Source: Larix kaempferi
Taxonomy: Eukaryota; Streptophyta; Pinopsida; Pinales; Pinaceae
Length of the DNA stretch: 64,000 nucleotides
NCBI GenBank assembly: GCA_027924585.1
Contig: BSBM01000372.1
Location: forward strand, 33,846,001-33,910,000
Reading direction: 5' to 3'
Part shown: one piece after another, positions 1-11,417 of the stretch
Layout of the letters: every line of letters begins with the position of its first letter
Position numbering within the stretch: the stretch's first letter is position 1
The notes under the pieces: model-generated
Told to the model about the DNA's origin: nothing
Seen by the model: the letters and a program-made list of their open reading frames with translations, nothing else
Database searches by the model: none
Made by a program: the position numbers and the translations under genes

Positions 1-470
1 ATAAAAAAGATCATCAATTCGAGGTAATGGGTACTTGTGCTTTACTATAACTTTGTTCAAATGCCCGTAATCAATACAAAACTTGGATGTTCCATTTTTA
101 TGTTTTTACAAATATCATGAGTGCTTGCCATGGAGAAAAACTTGGCCTAAAGTACTTCTTTTCCAACAAATCTTGCAATGCATTTTTAGCTCTAACAATT
201 TTGGTGTACTCATTATGTAAGGTGTCTTAGACACTAGTGCGATTCCTAGCACAAGATCAATTCTAAAACCAATGTCCCTCTACAGAGGAAGTCTTGTCAC
301 TTCATCAGGAAACACATCCCTGAATTCTTGCAACACATGGTAGTCCTCCAACATGGGAACTTCATTTTATATTCTATCCAATACATGGGCTGCATATAAT
401 TGACAACCATCTCTAAATAACTTCTTCAACTGTAAAGTTGAAATCTATCTAATAGAACCACCTTAGGAAT
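1..470 (-). pseudogene. gypsy K reverse transcriptase, N-terminal part
   Basis: The minus strand encodes the start of a gypsy reverse transcriptase. Near the left edge it gives FCIDYGHLN followed by [11 protein letters not shown], which matches the family pattern ([24 protein letters not shown]) just ahead of the palm domain. Farther right come decayed counterparts of the segment linking protease to RT. At least one stop and one frameshift interrupt it. The YxDD catalytic box and everything after it lie outside the window. It would have copied the element RNA into DNA in cytoplasmic particles. Confidence 0.8.
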
Positions 471-481
471 GCCCTTTACTA

Positions 482-910
482 TCATTGGTTTCCCTTCTTC
501 ATTAATGGATTCGAAGCTCTTGCTAGAGAAATCAAGCTTAATTTATGTGCTTCCAACCAATTCATTCCAATGAGAACGTCATAGGAACCAAGTGACAAAA
601 TATTTAGATTTTCCCATGTGAAGAGTCCATCCATTTCTAATGGACATTTCTCCACTATTTCACTAACTTTCCTCTTGGTTCCCTTGGCTAGTTGGACCAA
701 CCATGGTTTACTATGCTTTGTTTTATTAAAATCACAAACCTCAACAACTTTAGGAGTGATATAACTGTGAGTAGATCTAGTGTCAATCAAAATATAAATA
801 TATTGTTTAGCAATATTAGCTTCAATCTCAACCACAACTGATTGATGGTCTGCTTGACGGTGTTCTAGTGCAACATACATTCCGGGGATAGTCCTTGCCA
901 CCCGACCCAT
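482..910 (-). pseudogene. gypsy K aspartic protease with altered active site
   Basis: A 142-residue open stretch matching the retropepsin-like domain of plant gypsy elements. The flap and C-terminal motif VLIGMNWLEAH is clear. The active site reads LIDTRSTHSYI where the family has LIDSGSTHSFI, so the catalytic D-S/T-G triad has lost its glycine to arginine. A working aspartic protease needs that glycine, so this copy should not process Gag-Pol. It lies between gag (right) and RT (left) in the expected order. Confidence 0.85.
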
Positions 911-1127
911 TGTTTTATCCCCTGGGATGCTGTGAACCTATTTGGTATTTCCATTTCGATGTTGATAGTTTCTAAGCAAATGGTCCTCTCCACATTCCCA
1001 ACATTGAAGTGACTCTCTTGGCTTGTCTCCCATAATCTTAACTTGCTTAGTACCAACTTGTAGTGGCCATCTTTGCTGATTTCTGAAATGAGAAATCTTG
1101 AATCCTCACTTTATTTCGTCAAACTTC

Positions 1128-2061
1128 TCAATTTTCTTGTCTTTCCATGATTTTGTTTTGATTATAACAATACTTGGCCTTCCTTATTGTTTCATTTAGA
1201 GTTTTAGATTCATCAAACTCAATTCCGTCCTTGTACGACTGAGGTAATCCACTTAGGAAGTGCTGAATTTTGACCTTATCATCTTTGATATACTTGAAAC
1301 ACCTCAACAAATCCAAGAATTTATTAGCATATTCCTCAATGTTCAATTGTCCCAATTTCAACTCATGGAACTCTTTAATTTTGTCATCATAGTACTTATT
1401 AGAGAGGTATTTTTGCTTGAAGTACTTCTTGAATTGCTTCCACACTATATTCCTTTCATCGATATTCTTGAATTTTCTAAGGTGATCCCATCATATAGAT
1501 TGTCTTCCATTCAAATGAAATATGGTCACGATTTCCTTCTTGGAGTAGTCTTGGAAATACTTCCTCATTCCAAGAAGCCAAGCCTCAACTCCTTGACTTG
1601 ATTTGGCTTCACCATCAAAAGTAGGAGGTTTGGCCTTCCAAAATTTCCCATGTGAATTGTCCTTGATATGAATCTTCCTCTTATTCCTTTGAGATGGTGG
1701 TTTTGAGTCTTCAATGGATTTTTTAGAGGCATATGACTCACGAAGAGAAATCTGGAGTGTATGTCCTTTCTCTAGAAACCCTTCTTGAGCTATGGGGATT
1801 TTTGTGAGAATGCCTCCTTGAGATACTCCCACTCTTTGCCTCATTTCCCAAGTGTTGTCCAAGGTGAATATTCCTCTGAATGTCTATTAAAATTTGGAGC
1901 ATGGCTGCATTCAGTTGGTTCTGCACTTCTTGAGCTTTGAGCAACCTCTCATTATTTGCTCTACAACTTTGTAATTCCACTCTTAGAATTCTCATGGTTT
2001 CTACAATATCTGGGAGAGTTACTTGATTTATTATGCCATTATACTCTGTCTCTACATGCAT
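1128..2061 (-). pseudogene. gypsy K gag (Retrotrans_gag), broken
   Basis: Three overlapping pieces in shifted frames make up one gag. The N-terminal part (1738-2061) is predicted coiled coil with a run of Q, N and E residues and begins at an ATG near 2061. The middle (1491-1862) has FDGEAKSSQGVEAWLLGMRKYF, the entry into the capsid-like domain. The C-terminal part (1128-1445) has the WKQFKKYFKQKYL and FLSGLPQSYKDG core of Retrotrans_gag. At least two frameshifts separate them. A zinc knuckle should follow between 910 and 1128, but I see only a degraded trace. Gag forms the virus-like particle. Confidence 0.85.
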
Positions 2062-2189
2062 ATTCCCCCCATAAAATATGTTTCAGCTGCATAGAAATCC
2101 CATGCATAATCCATGGTGATGGTTTTCTTGGCCCAACCAAGACCAAGGATTTCCAACTTGCACTATATTGAATATTAACCCTTAACTAC

Positions 2190-2203
2190 CTCTGATATTA
2201 TAT
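2190..2203 (-). other. decayed primer-binding site of gypsy K
   Basis: The minus strand reads AATATCAGAGGTA, a degraded form of TGGTATCAGAGC, the plant retrotransposon primer site for initiator tRNA-Met. It sits at the outer end of gag, where a 5' LTR junction is expected. Confidence 0.5.
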
Positions 2204-3237
2204 TGTATCTATAAAAGTGTTCATATAATCATATTTGTTTACTTCATTACATTCTTACAAATTCATAGAATTATTTTTCATGCATTTTGGGAGCTACCTA
2301 TATTGAAATTTTTTGTCAAATTATGGTTACAAGCACTTTTATGTTAAATATTTAGAAACATATGAATACTCCTTTCAAAATATGACTATGTACAATTGTT
2401 ACCCTATGGATAATATTTCCAATGACTATATTCATGCTTCATTCTAACCTCGGAGTTGAAAGTTACAACCTTTCATAATTGCTAATTTTGCCCAATTCTG
2501 CACTTTTCCTATAGGTGCATTTAATTTCGGAGACCAACTTCAACCACGTGTACAAGAAAATATAGAGAGAACCATACATTTTTTCTATTGGGAGTTTATA
2601 ATAAACATGACAAGGATAACTTAGAAACATTCATATTTATGTTTTGATGCCCTAGTCAATTTATATAAATTTATGGAATTAACTAGTTTTGACTTTTGCT
2701 TCTTTTCCCAGACTTAGAATATTTAGCAAAACTGACTATCTCACAAACTAAGCATTTCTGGGAAAACTTCCTCTAACCAAATTTGTTCATTTTGATGAGT
2801 AGGTAAAATATCAAGTTTATAATTTTTTTTTGTCTCGACATCTAGGATCAATTTTACCTCCAAGTTTTCCAAAATCCCCAAAAGTACCCCGAAATAGTGG
2901 ATTTTGGCCTTCTTTTGCACCTCAGTTTCACACTTTTTGTAATTTGGACATATACTACCAAATTTATTTGTGTTCTTGGGTAATGAGTGTACCATAACAA
3001 TTTTGGACCCAACAGTGCTCCTGTTAGGTCGTTGGGTACTGATTTTTAAAAGTCATTATTTCAAAATTTCTGTCAAATTGGAGCAGAATGAGCATGCTCC
3101 CCTCACTTACAGTTCTCTAGAATTCCTCAATGGTGTCAAAATGCCACAGGTCTCATCGTATTCCAAGCTAAACTACTCATGGCATGGTCAAAACAAATTT
3201 CAGGCTCTAGATTTTTTAAAAAACTTTTTGTAACACA
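2204..3237 (-). repeat. possible 5' LTR of gypsy K
   Basis: This AT-rich stretch without a coding signal starts with TGTAT next to the decayed primer site and could end at TAACACA (3237), which would give TG...CA ends. The second LTR lies outside the window, so the right boundary is a guess. I see no gene here or in 3238-3719. Confidence 0.35.
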
Positions 3238-3719
3238 ATCATCACGTCAGACTCAAACCATCGGATCAATTTTCTCCCATAGGACTCGTTTTACAACGAA
3301 TTTTTTTTTGCATTCTGATGGCTGATGTCCGATATACAATATCACATTGGAAACTACCCATCGGATTTCTCATATGGCCTATTCCTATCTTAAGCATTGT
3401 ATTCACATATATTTTTAGTACCAGTAAGGGTCAATTAATCCTTCCATAGGCATATTATCCTCATCTATATGGATGAGGGGGAAGTGTTAGTCAACCATTA
3501 TTTAAGCATATTACCAATATCTAGTTATTTCATGTTCAAGGATCAATTTCCCTTCCTCTAGATTAGCTTTCCCATCAAGAGGAGACTAGGTAAGGATTGG
3601 TTGACCCTTTCTTGAGCATTGTATTCTCTTTGATGGGGGTTTGGAGAAGGTTCATCCAACCCTTTCTCAAGCGTGGTATTTTCATAGATTGAAATTTCAA
3701 TATTTCAGTTCTTATTTAT

Positions 3720-4325
3720 CAATTCTCTCTTCTATTCCTTTTATCTCACCTTTCTTTTCTAGCAATTTCCTCTCTCGTCCTTGTTTAACAATTTTCTCTT
3801 CCACTTTTATTAGCAATTTTCTTCTTCATTCCTTTTTTCTTTTTCCTCACCCAATATTCTATAGCAATTTCCTCTGTCATTCATTTTCTTCTCTCATACT
3901 TATTTATCAATTTCCTCTTCCATTTTATTTTATTTTTTAAAACAATTTTGTCTCCTATTCTTTTTTCCTCGTTTGAGTTTTTAACAATTTACTCTCTTAT
4001 TCCTTTTTAGAAATTTCCTCTTTTATTATTAATAGCAACTTCCTTTCCCATTCCTCTTCTCTTTTTCCTCTCACAATCTTCTTAGCAATATCATCTCTCA
4101 ATCATCTCTCTTTTTTCATTCTTGTTTATCAATTTCCTCTTCCATTTTTATTTACTAATTTTTTTTATTCCATTCTTGTTAGCAATTTTCTATTCCATTC
4201 ATTTTTCTACTTTTCATTATTTTTTAACAATTTTTTCTTCCATTTGTTTTTCTTCTCTTATTATTTTTAGCAATTTCCTCTCCCATTCCTTTTTATTCTC
4301 CCATTCTTGTTTTCTCCTATATTAA
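3720..4325. repeat. pyrimidine-rich degenerate minisatellite
   Basis: About 15 imperfect units share the core AGCAATTTCCTCTYCCATTC followed by a T/C-rich tail, spaced roughly 27 to 51 bases apart. Clear copies begin near 3762, 3821, 3863, 3906, 4127, 4181 and 4268. The plus strand is almost purely pyrimidine between the cores. The reading frames through it are low-complexity S/F/L/I strings and not genes. Confidence 0.8.
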
Positions 4326-4393
4326 AATGAAGCAAGTCTCCACAAAGATAGAACTATTAACACTTTTTGTTTCATTTCTCATTTAGTGTAAGT

Positions 4394-4406
4394 ACTCTCT
4401 CCCTAT
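4394..4406. repeat. LINE target-site duplication, 3' side
   Basis: ACTCTCTCCCTAT directly abuts a 14-T run (the LINE poly(A) tail on the minus strand). The same 13 bases recur at 11299-11311, just outside the other end of the LINE. The final T is shared with the tail. Confidence 0.8.
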
Positions 4407-4768
4407 TTTTTTTTTTTTTCCTTGGAAAAAGTCGTAATTTTATTTCAATAATATGAACAAAATTACATTCTGCACATGTAATGGAATCAAAGAGATCCAT
4501 TCATTGTCACATATTTACTGTCCCATGTTACTGTTCGAGACTGTAAGTCCCATACATAGATCAATAGAAATTGTATCCAGCTGTACATACAACCCTCAAA
4601 ATAATACCCGAATATACAGAAAAACCTGAAGCTGAAAAAGTGTCCATCTCTAGATAATAATAGCTGCTATCGACAGCCCGTATATAACCACCAGCAAGTA
4701 ATCAAAAAGACTGTTACAGTATTGGTAAATAAGTGTCCATCCCGATCATCAAAAATATGAGCTATAGC
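4407..4768 (-). other. LINE 3' untranslated region and poly(A) tail
   Basis: About 350 bases after the ORF2 stop, ending in a tail that is a T run at 4406-4419 on the plus strand. No coding signal. Confidence 0.75.
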
Positions 4769-7700
4769 TCAGAACTGTGCCACAATATCTTCATGAAATG
4801 GAGTGTGGTAGTAGCTGTAGGTACCCCCAGCTGAGTACTTAGTTATCCTCCAAGTGCCAAGAGCTAAACGTTGATGTGCCGCTTCTTTGGATAACAGATC
4901 GGCCAGCCCATTCCGCTCCCTGTAGACATGTGTAAATATGATTTGATCAAATGACTGCTTTATCCGAATTACCTCCTCCAGGATAGGTAAGAGGATCAAC
5001 ACATGACATTGGGTAATCTCCTTTGCCCATTCAATAACAAGCAAGGAATCGCCAAAAATCTGAAGAGAATGACATCCTAGTTCAAGTGCTAATAGCATCA
5101 GTAGCCTAAGAGACATGAGTTCTACATAGTTGTTCGTTCCCCTCCCCAGACCAGCCACAGTATGATAGTAATGTGTCTCTGATTGGTATAATACTCCGCC
5201 CCCACCACATACCGATTGATGGTTGATAGAAGCACCATCAAAATATGCCCACGGCATGGTTTTATCAATTCCTTCCATACGCACAGGCTGAGCACAAACC
5301 TCTAAATCAGGTGTTTTGCAATGTTGGATAATAGCCACAGTCTGTGCCACGACAGTCGCCTCCGGTACCCTGAAATCTTGGAAAATGATCCGATTCCGAG
5401 TAATCCAAATGCCCCAGGCAAATATACAAGGGGCAGCCCGAAAGGAAGTGGATTTGTGTACAGTCCACCACTGTAGGAAAGCTTCAATTACGTTCGCACC
5501 CCACCATCTCACATTTATATCCAGATTGTTGCATATATCAGCCCAAACGGCCTGAGTAAATCGACATTGAACAAAAAGATGATAAATGGACTCTTCCGCC
5601 TCCTTACAAAGTGGACAAAACCCCGGCCCCTGAATGAAGCATTTTTGTAGAATGTCCCAGGTAGGTGCCTGGTTTTCCAGTATAGCCCAAAATAGTAGTT
5701 TAGCTTTACTCGGACACTTTAACTTCCACAGGGATTTCCACCACCATACTAAGTCCCTGTGATGTGCTTCCACATTCAGCTGTAAATAGCCATCCTTAGG
5801 GGAGTAAAGTCTAGAGGGATGGTGCTCCCACATAAGTACATCCGTCCTATTGTTCAGTCTAATATACGAATGTCTTAAAATCCAGAGATAATCCTCCCAA
5901 GCTCCATGCAAATCGACAGGTATCTCAAGACGCTGTGCAGAGATCCATCCCTGATGCCAGAGAGAAGATGATCCCGGATCCTCGGCATCAGCCAGAAAAT
6001 GACAGCCTCGAGTTGCCAGATAAGTCCTCAATTCCACCGGAAGGACATGTCCACCCCTACAACCAACCCAAGGGTCCAGTCCAATACGTATGAGTCGCCC
6101 ATTACCAATCCTCCACACTAAACCAGTACCGACCAAAGGGAAATGCTGCACCACCGCTTTCCAAACCACAGAGCAATTTGCCCTCGCCTTATTGCCCAGC
6201 CTAATCCATTCTAGAAGTGTAAGAGGGGCAATATATTTATGATATACCACCCTAGTCCAAAGACTATGTGAATGGATAAGTCTCCACGACACCTTGGCCC
6301 CCAAGGCTTTTGCAAACAAAAAGATATTCTTCAACCCCCATCCTCCCAAAGCTTTGGGTACAACTATTTTTTCCCATTGGACCCACACCAAAGCACGATG
6401 ATCAGATTTACCCTTCCAAAGAAAGGCAAAGCACATCCTTCGGATCTGCTCCAATATACCTTTGGGGATCCAGGATAGAGACATCCAAAAAACCGGAATT
6501 GCTTCCAATACATATTTAACCAGTACCAGCCTACCGGCCCGAGAGAGCCATCAATGACTCCATCCATGTAGGCACTGTTCTAATTTTGCTAATAACCAGT
6601 GCCAATCAGCTTTCAAATAAGCATTTGGTTTCAAGTGAAATCCAAGGTACTTTAATCCTTCATCAAGATCCAAAGTCCTGTAAGGTAGTCTAATAGCCAT
6701 TCGATGGATCTCTGGTTCAGTTAAATGTGAGCATGTAATAGTAGATTTGTCAACGTTCACTAACATACCTGCAGCAACTTGTACTAAATTGAGACCTTCA
6801 ACCACCTTATCAATATCCTGTCGCGAGCCATCACAAAAGATCAGAATGTCATCAACAAAAAGGAGATGTGTAATATACAATACCTGTGAAATATGTATGC
6901 CACGAAATGATCCCTCTGCTTTTGCTTTCAGAATAAGTCGACTGAGGCCTTCAGCCACAAGGAGAAACAGCAGCGGGGATAAGGGGCATCCCTGTCGTAG
7001 TCCCCTTCCAGCCTTGAAGAAAGGGCTAGCAGAGCCATTGATCAGAACAACAAAGCTCACCGTAGTGATGCAGGCCATGATCCATCTGATAAATTCATAG
7101 CAGAACCCCAGGTGAGTAAGAAGCATCCTGATATAGAGCCAACTAACCCTATCAAATGCTTTAGAGAGATCAATCTTTATCACAGCTCCCTTCTGCTTCT
7201 GCACTTTCAGTGTATGTAAACCTTCCTGGGCCACTCCAATGGCCTCATGTATTTGACGATCTTCCAAGAATCCAAATTGCTCCCCAGAGATATTCTTGGA
7301 TAAAATATCCTTAAGTCTCCTTGCCATGACCTTAGAGATAATCTTATAGATACAATTGCAGAGAGATATAGGCCCGAATTCATCAAAGCAACCAGGCTTG
7401 TCTGATTTTGGGATAAGAGCAATAAAGGTCGAGTTGAAGGGACCATGTACAAACCCATCCTTTCGCGATTCCTCCACCACATCCAATAATTCCTCCCCAA
7501 AGAAGTCATAGAATCCTATGAAGAATTCAATAGGCCAGCCATCAGGCCCCGGGCTTTTATCTTTCTGAAATGATTGCATTACCAACGAGAGCTCAATCGG
7601 CAGCACCTCTTCCATCAACAATCGATTTTCTTCCTCCCCCACAAAACGAGGGAAAAGCTGAGCCACCCGAATAACCTCAGCAATAGAGGCCCCAGGTTGA

Positions 7701-8862
7701 GCAGTGAATAATTCACCAAAATGTTTAACCCCCATATCCGCCAATCCATCAAAGCTGGATACCAGAGTCCCTTCGGCAGAAGTAAGTTCCCAAATAGAGT
7801 TTGTGCATTTTCTCCCCTTAGCATAGGGCTGAAAATTTTTTGTGTTCTCATCACCACACTGTAGCCAAATCGCCCTACTCTTCAATCTCCACATCTCTTC
7901 TTTCTCCCCCAAAAGCACATTTCTGCGTTTTTCCCATTCCAGTAGCTCTCCTTTTTGCTGATCATCCAAATAACCCATTCCCTGACAATGATGTAGCCTA
8001 TCAATATTCCACTCTTAAGATTTAGTTGAAAGTGTGCACCCGCATGCTCCAAAGAATCATGAGGTCTATGAACCCATAAATCCTGTACTAATTTCAGAAA
8101 ATCCTCCTCCTTCAACCAGCTAGGATTGAATTTGAAAGGACTAGGAGGTTTATTGCTTTTGCCTCTCAACTCCAGGAATATGGGGCAATGGTTAGATACC
8201 CCACCGGTCCCTACCCACTGCCTGACAACATCAACCTCCAGAGCCAGCTCATCAACCACCAAAAACCGATCCAGTCGTTTAGCCACCCTTTGATCCCCTG
8301 CTCGCTGATTCCTCCAAGTTGGAGATAACTTGGGTGGTAGTATGTCGAGGAGATCCTTCCTGGCGAAAGCTTGAATGAAAAAATTCGCTAATGTATCCGG
8401 AGCGGCCCGTGGCCCCCACACTTCAGACGACCCCAGAGTAAGGTTTAAATGCCCACCCAGAATCAAATCCCTGCCATCAAAAAGATCCATGCTAAACAAG
8501 GATTCCCAGAATCCAACCCTATTTGAATAGGGCCCATATAAGTTGAGAACCGTGATCTTCCTACTGATCTCAACATCCCATACCTCTAAAACGATACTAG
8601 AGGGGATACCCCAGGAACTATCAGTTCGACAACTCTTCACCTTCCATCCCAAAGCCAACCCTCCAGAGCGCCCTCGGGCGTCTACACCAACAAACTTCCA
8701 ACCTGGAAGCAAAGATTCTAATACCTGAACAACCTCCACACTACCACCCAAAGTTTCTTGCAATAGTAAAATATCCGGTTGATTCAAATCCACCAACCTC
8801 CGAAGCGACGATTTTTTGATGGGGCTCGCCAACCCACGACAGTTGAAGGACATGATTTTCAT
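4769..8862 (-). pseudogene. LINE ORF2: endonuclease, reverse transcriptase, zf-RVT and RNase H, lightly broken
   Basis: Starts MKIMSFNCRGL at 8862, as in plant L1 ORF2. The AP-type endonuclease fills 8862 to about 8130. A one-base frameshift near 7980 leads into the RT frame. RT (about 7500-6700) has ALIPKS, SLCNCIYKIISK, KIDLSKAFDRV, GLRQGCPLSPLLF and catalytic FVDD near 6848-6859 (FADD is commoner). An in-frame TGA at 6551-6553 stands where WSH-R-WLSRAGR is expected, consistent with CGA to TGA. Then come a zf-RVT domain with CPLC...YHLFVQC (about 5540-5760) and a plant-type RNase H (about 4850-5270) with FDGAS, NNYVELMSLRLL, IFGDS and RNGLADLLSKEA, so its acidic residues are present. The enzyme nicks the target and copies RNA into it. 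Confidence 0.92.
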
Positions 8863-10907
8863 AATACACCCCCTTCCAGGGCTGATGCTGCTCTAAGTGC
8901 CCACTCAATAGAAGATTGTGTACCCATCACTAAATCAACTTTAGCCCGATCTTGAGCTTTAGACAAAAGGGATTTCTGTCCCCTACCTCTCCCCCCAGCA
9001 CTATAAGCCAGTTCAGGAAGGCCCTTCCCCCCCGAACCATCAACCGATATCTCCCTATTTCTTAGAGCATATCTGATTCGTCGTCCCTCAGAACAGGTAG
9101 TGTGATCGGTGGATACAATAGACGGTGTAAAGACATTCTCCATTATAGGCATCAGACAGGGAGCAACAGTACATGGTGTGGTAGAATGTGGAGGAGTAGA
9201 CCCAATACTATCCCCCCCAATAGCATGAGAACCATCAAATAAAGAAACAGCATAAGAAAAGGAATCAGACATACCCGAGGGATTCGCAGCTGAACCCCGT
9301 CGAGTAATGGACAACTCCTGTAACTTCTGGGATGAGGCCCGTGTCATAGGTGTCGAAGTATCCCCCACTGCAACCGAATCTGCACACACCGGACCCTCCA
9401 TCATGATGTTCTCCGAAGGTGGCCTAAATGCCGCTGAACCAATCAGCCCGGAGTGGTCGACAGGAGCCTCAAAATCAGTAAACGCCCCAATATCTTCAAC
9501 ATGCCCACCATCAGCATCCCCCACCCCCTGTGTGTTCACCATCAACAAAGGATCAACGCTAGCATCGGCAACAGCATCAACCCGTGGCTTGCTAGCCCGA
9601 AATGGTAAAGGGCAGGTAGCAACCAGGTGGCCATAATCATGGCAGCGATGGCACCTAAACGGTACACCCACATAGTCCAGCTTCTGCACGAAGTCCCCAT
9701 CCTTTGTTTTAACAATGATTTCTGCAGAGAGACCCAAACGCATGTCAATTTTAACCAAGATTTTAGCCACAGAGTAAATGCCAGTCTCAATATGGGATGC
9801 GTCGGAGCACACATAATCGCCAAGAAAATTTCCAATCTCAGCAAAACGGGATTCATTCCACAGATGCATAGGGAGCCCGGGTAGCTTCACCCACAGAGGT
9901 TCTCTGTCAATTTTCTCCGTCTTAGAGTCGAAGAAAGGTGACCAGTGTTTCAGTACAATAGGAACTCCCAGCATCGACCAATGACGGGAAAGAACAACAT
10001 CAACATCTCCTTTGCTCTTAAAAATGAAAGAAAACCATCCTTTAGTCAGGACCCGGATTTCAGGCGCCATAGACACCAAGTCTTTCCACTGTGCATCCGC
10101 CCAGCGCTAAAGGAAACCACGGCCAAAGCGTTTTCCCTGAGCATGACCAACCACGGCCGATTGGGAGAAATCCTCCGCTTCTGCCATCGTAATATCCACC
10201 CCCAACACAAGTTTATCCTTCCTAATCCGTTCTTTTACCTTCTTTATAGTGTTCTTAGCAGGATGCTTGTGTGGATCTTCCTTCTCAGATACCCTAGGTC
10301 GAGAAACAAGCAGAGACTCGACCTCAGGCAGTAAATCACCGCCGCCAGGTACTGCCGCCATTGGACCACAAGGAGTTTTAGATCCGGGAAGATCAATCCC
10401 TCCACTACCCTGTCCAACAGCATATCCGCTGGCATCCACCGAAGCGACCAGGTTACCCATCGTAAATGATGCCAAATCATCATCCAACACCGTCCGCCGA
10501 ATACCACGCCCTGGCAAAGATGAAAAACCCTCCTCACGCAGATCCGCCGAACAGGTGGGAATGTTGTCGAGAAACCCTTGTTGGGGTTGAAGATTCCGAC
10601 CCAACAATCCAGGTATGTTAGGCCCGTCAGCATCCACGCCATCACGGAAGAACGCCAATTCAGCCACGAGACCCTCCAATCCCAGCGAAGTCCCCGACGA
10701 AAAATCCCTAGCAGAGGTCGGTGTCATAGATACAAACCCTTCCAACCCCGGCGCACCCACGGGCCCAGTAAAGCCCGCTGGCCCTCCGTCAGTCACATGG
10801 GGTCCTGACAGTGCCCCTGTCCCCTGCTTCTCCACATAGACTTCACCATCAAAAAATATATCGCGATCACATACCCCATCAGGGTTGTAATCCCAATCCT
10901 CCGTCAT
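8859..10907 (-). pseudogene. LINE ORF1: DUF4283 and zinc-knuckle RNA-binding protein, one stop
   Basis: A 682-codon frame from ATG at 10907 to TGA at 8859-8861, interrupted by one in-frame TAG at 10107-10109. The first 266 residues are acidic and rich in Gly, Pro and Ser, with no known fold. After the stop comes a DUF4283 domain (KGWFSFIFKSKGDVDVVL, PLWVKLPGLPMHLWNE), then a CCHC knuckle CHRCHDYGHLVATC near 9613-9654, then a basic, low-complexity tail. ORF1 proteins of this kind bind the element RNA and form the particle used in target-primed reverse transcription. The TGA overlaps the ORF2 ATG as ATGA, so ORF2 may be made by re-initiation. The single stop makes this a recent pseudogene or a readthrough case. 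Confidence 0.88.
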
Positions 10908-11298
10908 GCCTTGTAGTCAATCCTTCAAAAGTGCCAGAAAATCCGCCCCGCGCACCAAAGTTGCAGCCACTACACCGACAAGACAAGAACCACCGAGAAA
11001 AAAAAACCCCCAAAACGTAAAGGACCAGTCCCCAGTCCGCCCATCCAGAAATTCAGCAAACCCCACGTACTCCGCAGTGATCCCCAAACATCCCCGACCA
11101 GTCCGTCCCACATCCACGGCTAGGGTTCGTAATCAATCCCCTGCTAAACCAATCACAGCCACCTCACGGCTCCATGTAGCAAACCAATAGGCAACAAAAC
11201 AGTGTGGAGGGTACATAAAACACGGCTACCCCCAATGTGCAGATGCTCTCGATCCCCATGCCGCCATCGCCAAACCCTGGAAGTCGCATCAAGCTCCC
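10908..11298 (-). other. LINE 5' untranslated region
   Basis: C-rich on the plus strand (G-rich on the transcript), about 390 bp from the element 5' end to the ORF1 ATG. In plant L1 elements this region should hold an internal promoter, but I cannot identify one. The overlapping plus-strand frames are shadows of its biased composition. Confidence 0.6.
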
Positions 11299-11311
11299 AC
11301 TCTCTCCCTAT
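11299..11311. repeat. LINE target-site duplication, 5' side
   Basis: ACTCTCTCCCTAT, identical to 4394-4406. The surrounding DNA (11312-11417) is CT-rich and otherwise empty, so part of the match could reflect composition, but its position fits exactly. Confidence 0.75.
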
Positions 11312-11417
11312 GTTCACTCCCTTGTCACACTTTCTTCCTTACCGCACTCCATCCCAATATCTCTATCTTCTACCTCCCATAACTTGCTCTCCTCACAAAT
11401 TCTCTCTCTCTCTTAGG

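Larger units (their letters stand above)
1..2203 (-). mobile_element. Ty3/gypsy element K, internal region, truncated at left edge
   Basis: Minus-strand remnant of a Ty3/gypsy retrotransposon in the normal order gag (right), protease, reverse transcriptase (left). The pol region continues beyond the left edge of the window. Reading frames are broken by several stops and frameshifts, so this is a dead copy. A decayed initiator-Met primer-binding site lies at its right end next to a possible LTR. Confidence 0.9.
4407..11298 (-). mobile_element. near-complete L1-type LINE (non-LTR retrotransposon)
   Basis: A 6.9-kb minus-strand element bounded by a 13-bp direct repeat. It has a roughly 390-bp 5' UTR starting GGGAGC, ORF1 (10907-8859), ORF2 (8862-4769), a roughly 350-bp 3' UTR and a poly(A) tail. 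Domain order is DUF4283 and CCHC knuckle, then endonuclease, RT, zf-RVT and RNase H, the plan of land-plant L1 elements. Only one stop in ORF1 and one stop plus one frameshift in ORF2 were found. Unlike most LINE copies it is not 5'-truncated. Confidence 0.93.

Noticed and set aside
3641-4325. Plus-strand hydrophobic frames resembling membrane proteins
   Set aside because: Translations of a T/C-rich minisatellite; hydrophobicity follows from composition.
10249-11190. Several plus-strand Pro/Ser/Arg-rich frames
   Set aside because: Antisense shadows of LINE ORF1 and its GC-rich 5' UTR.
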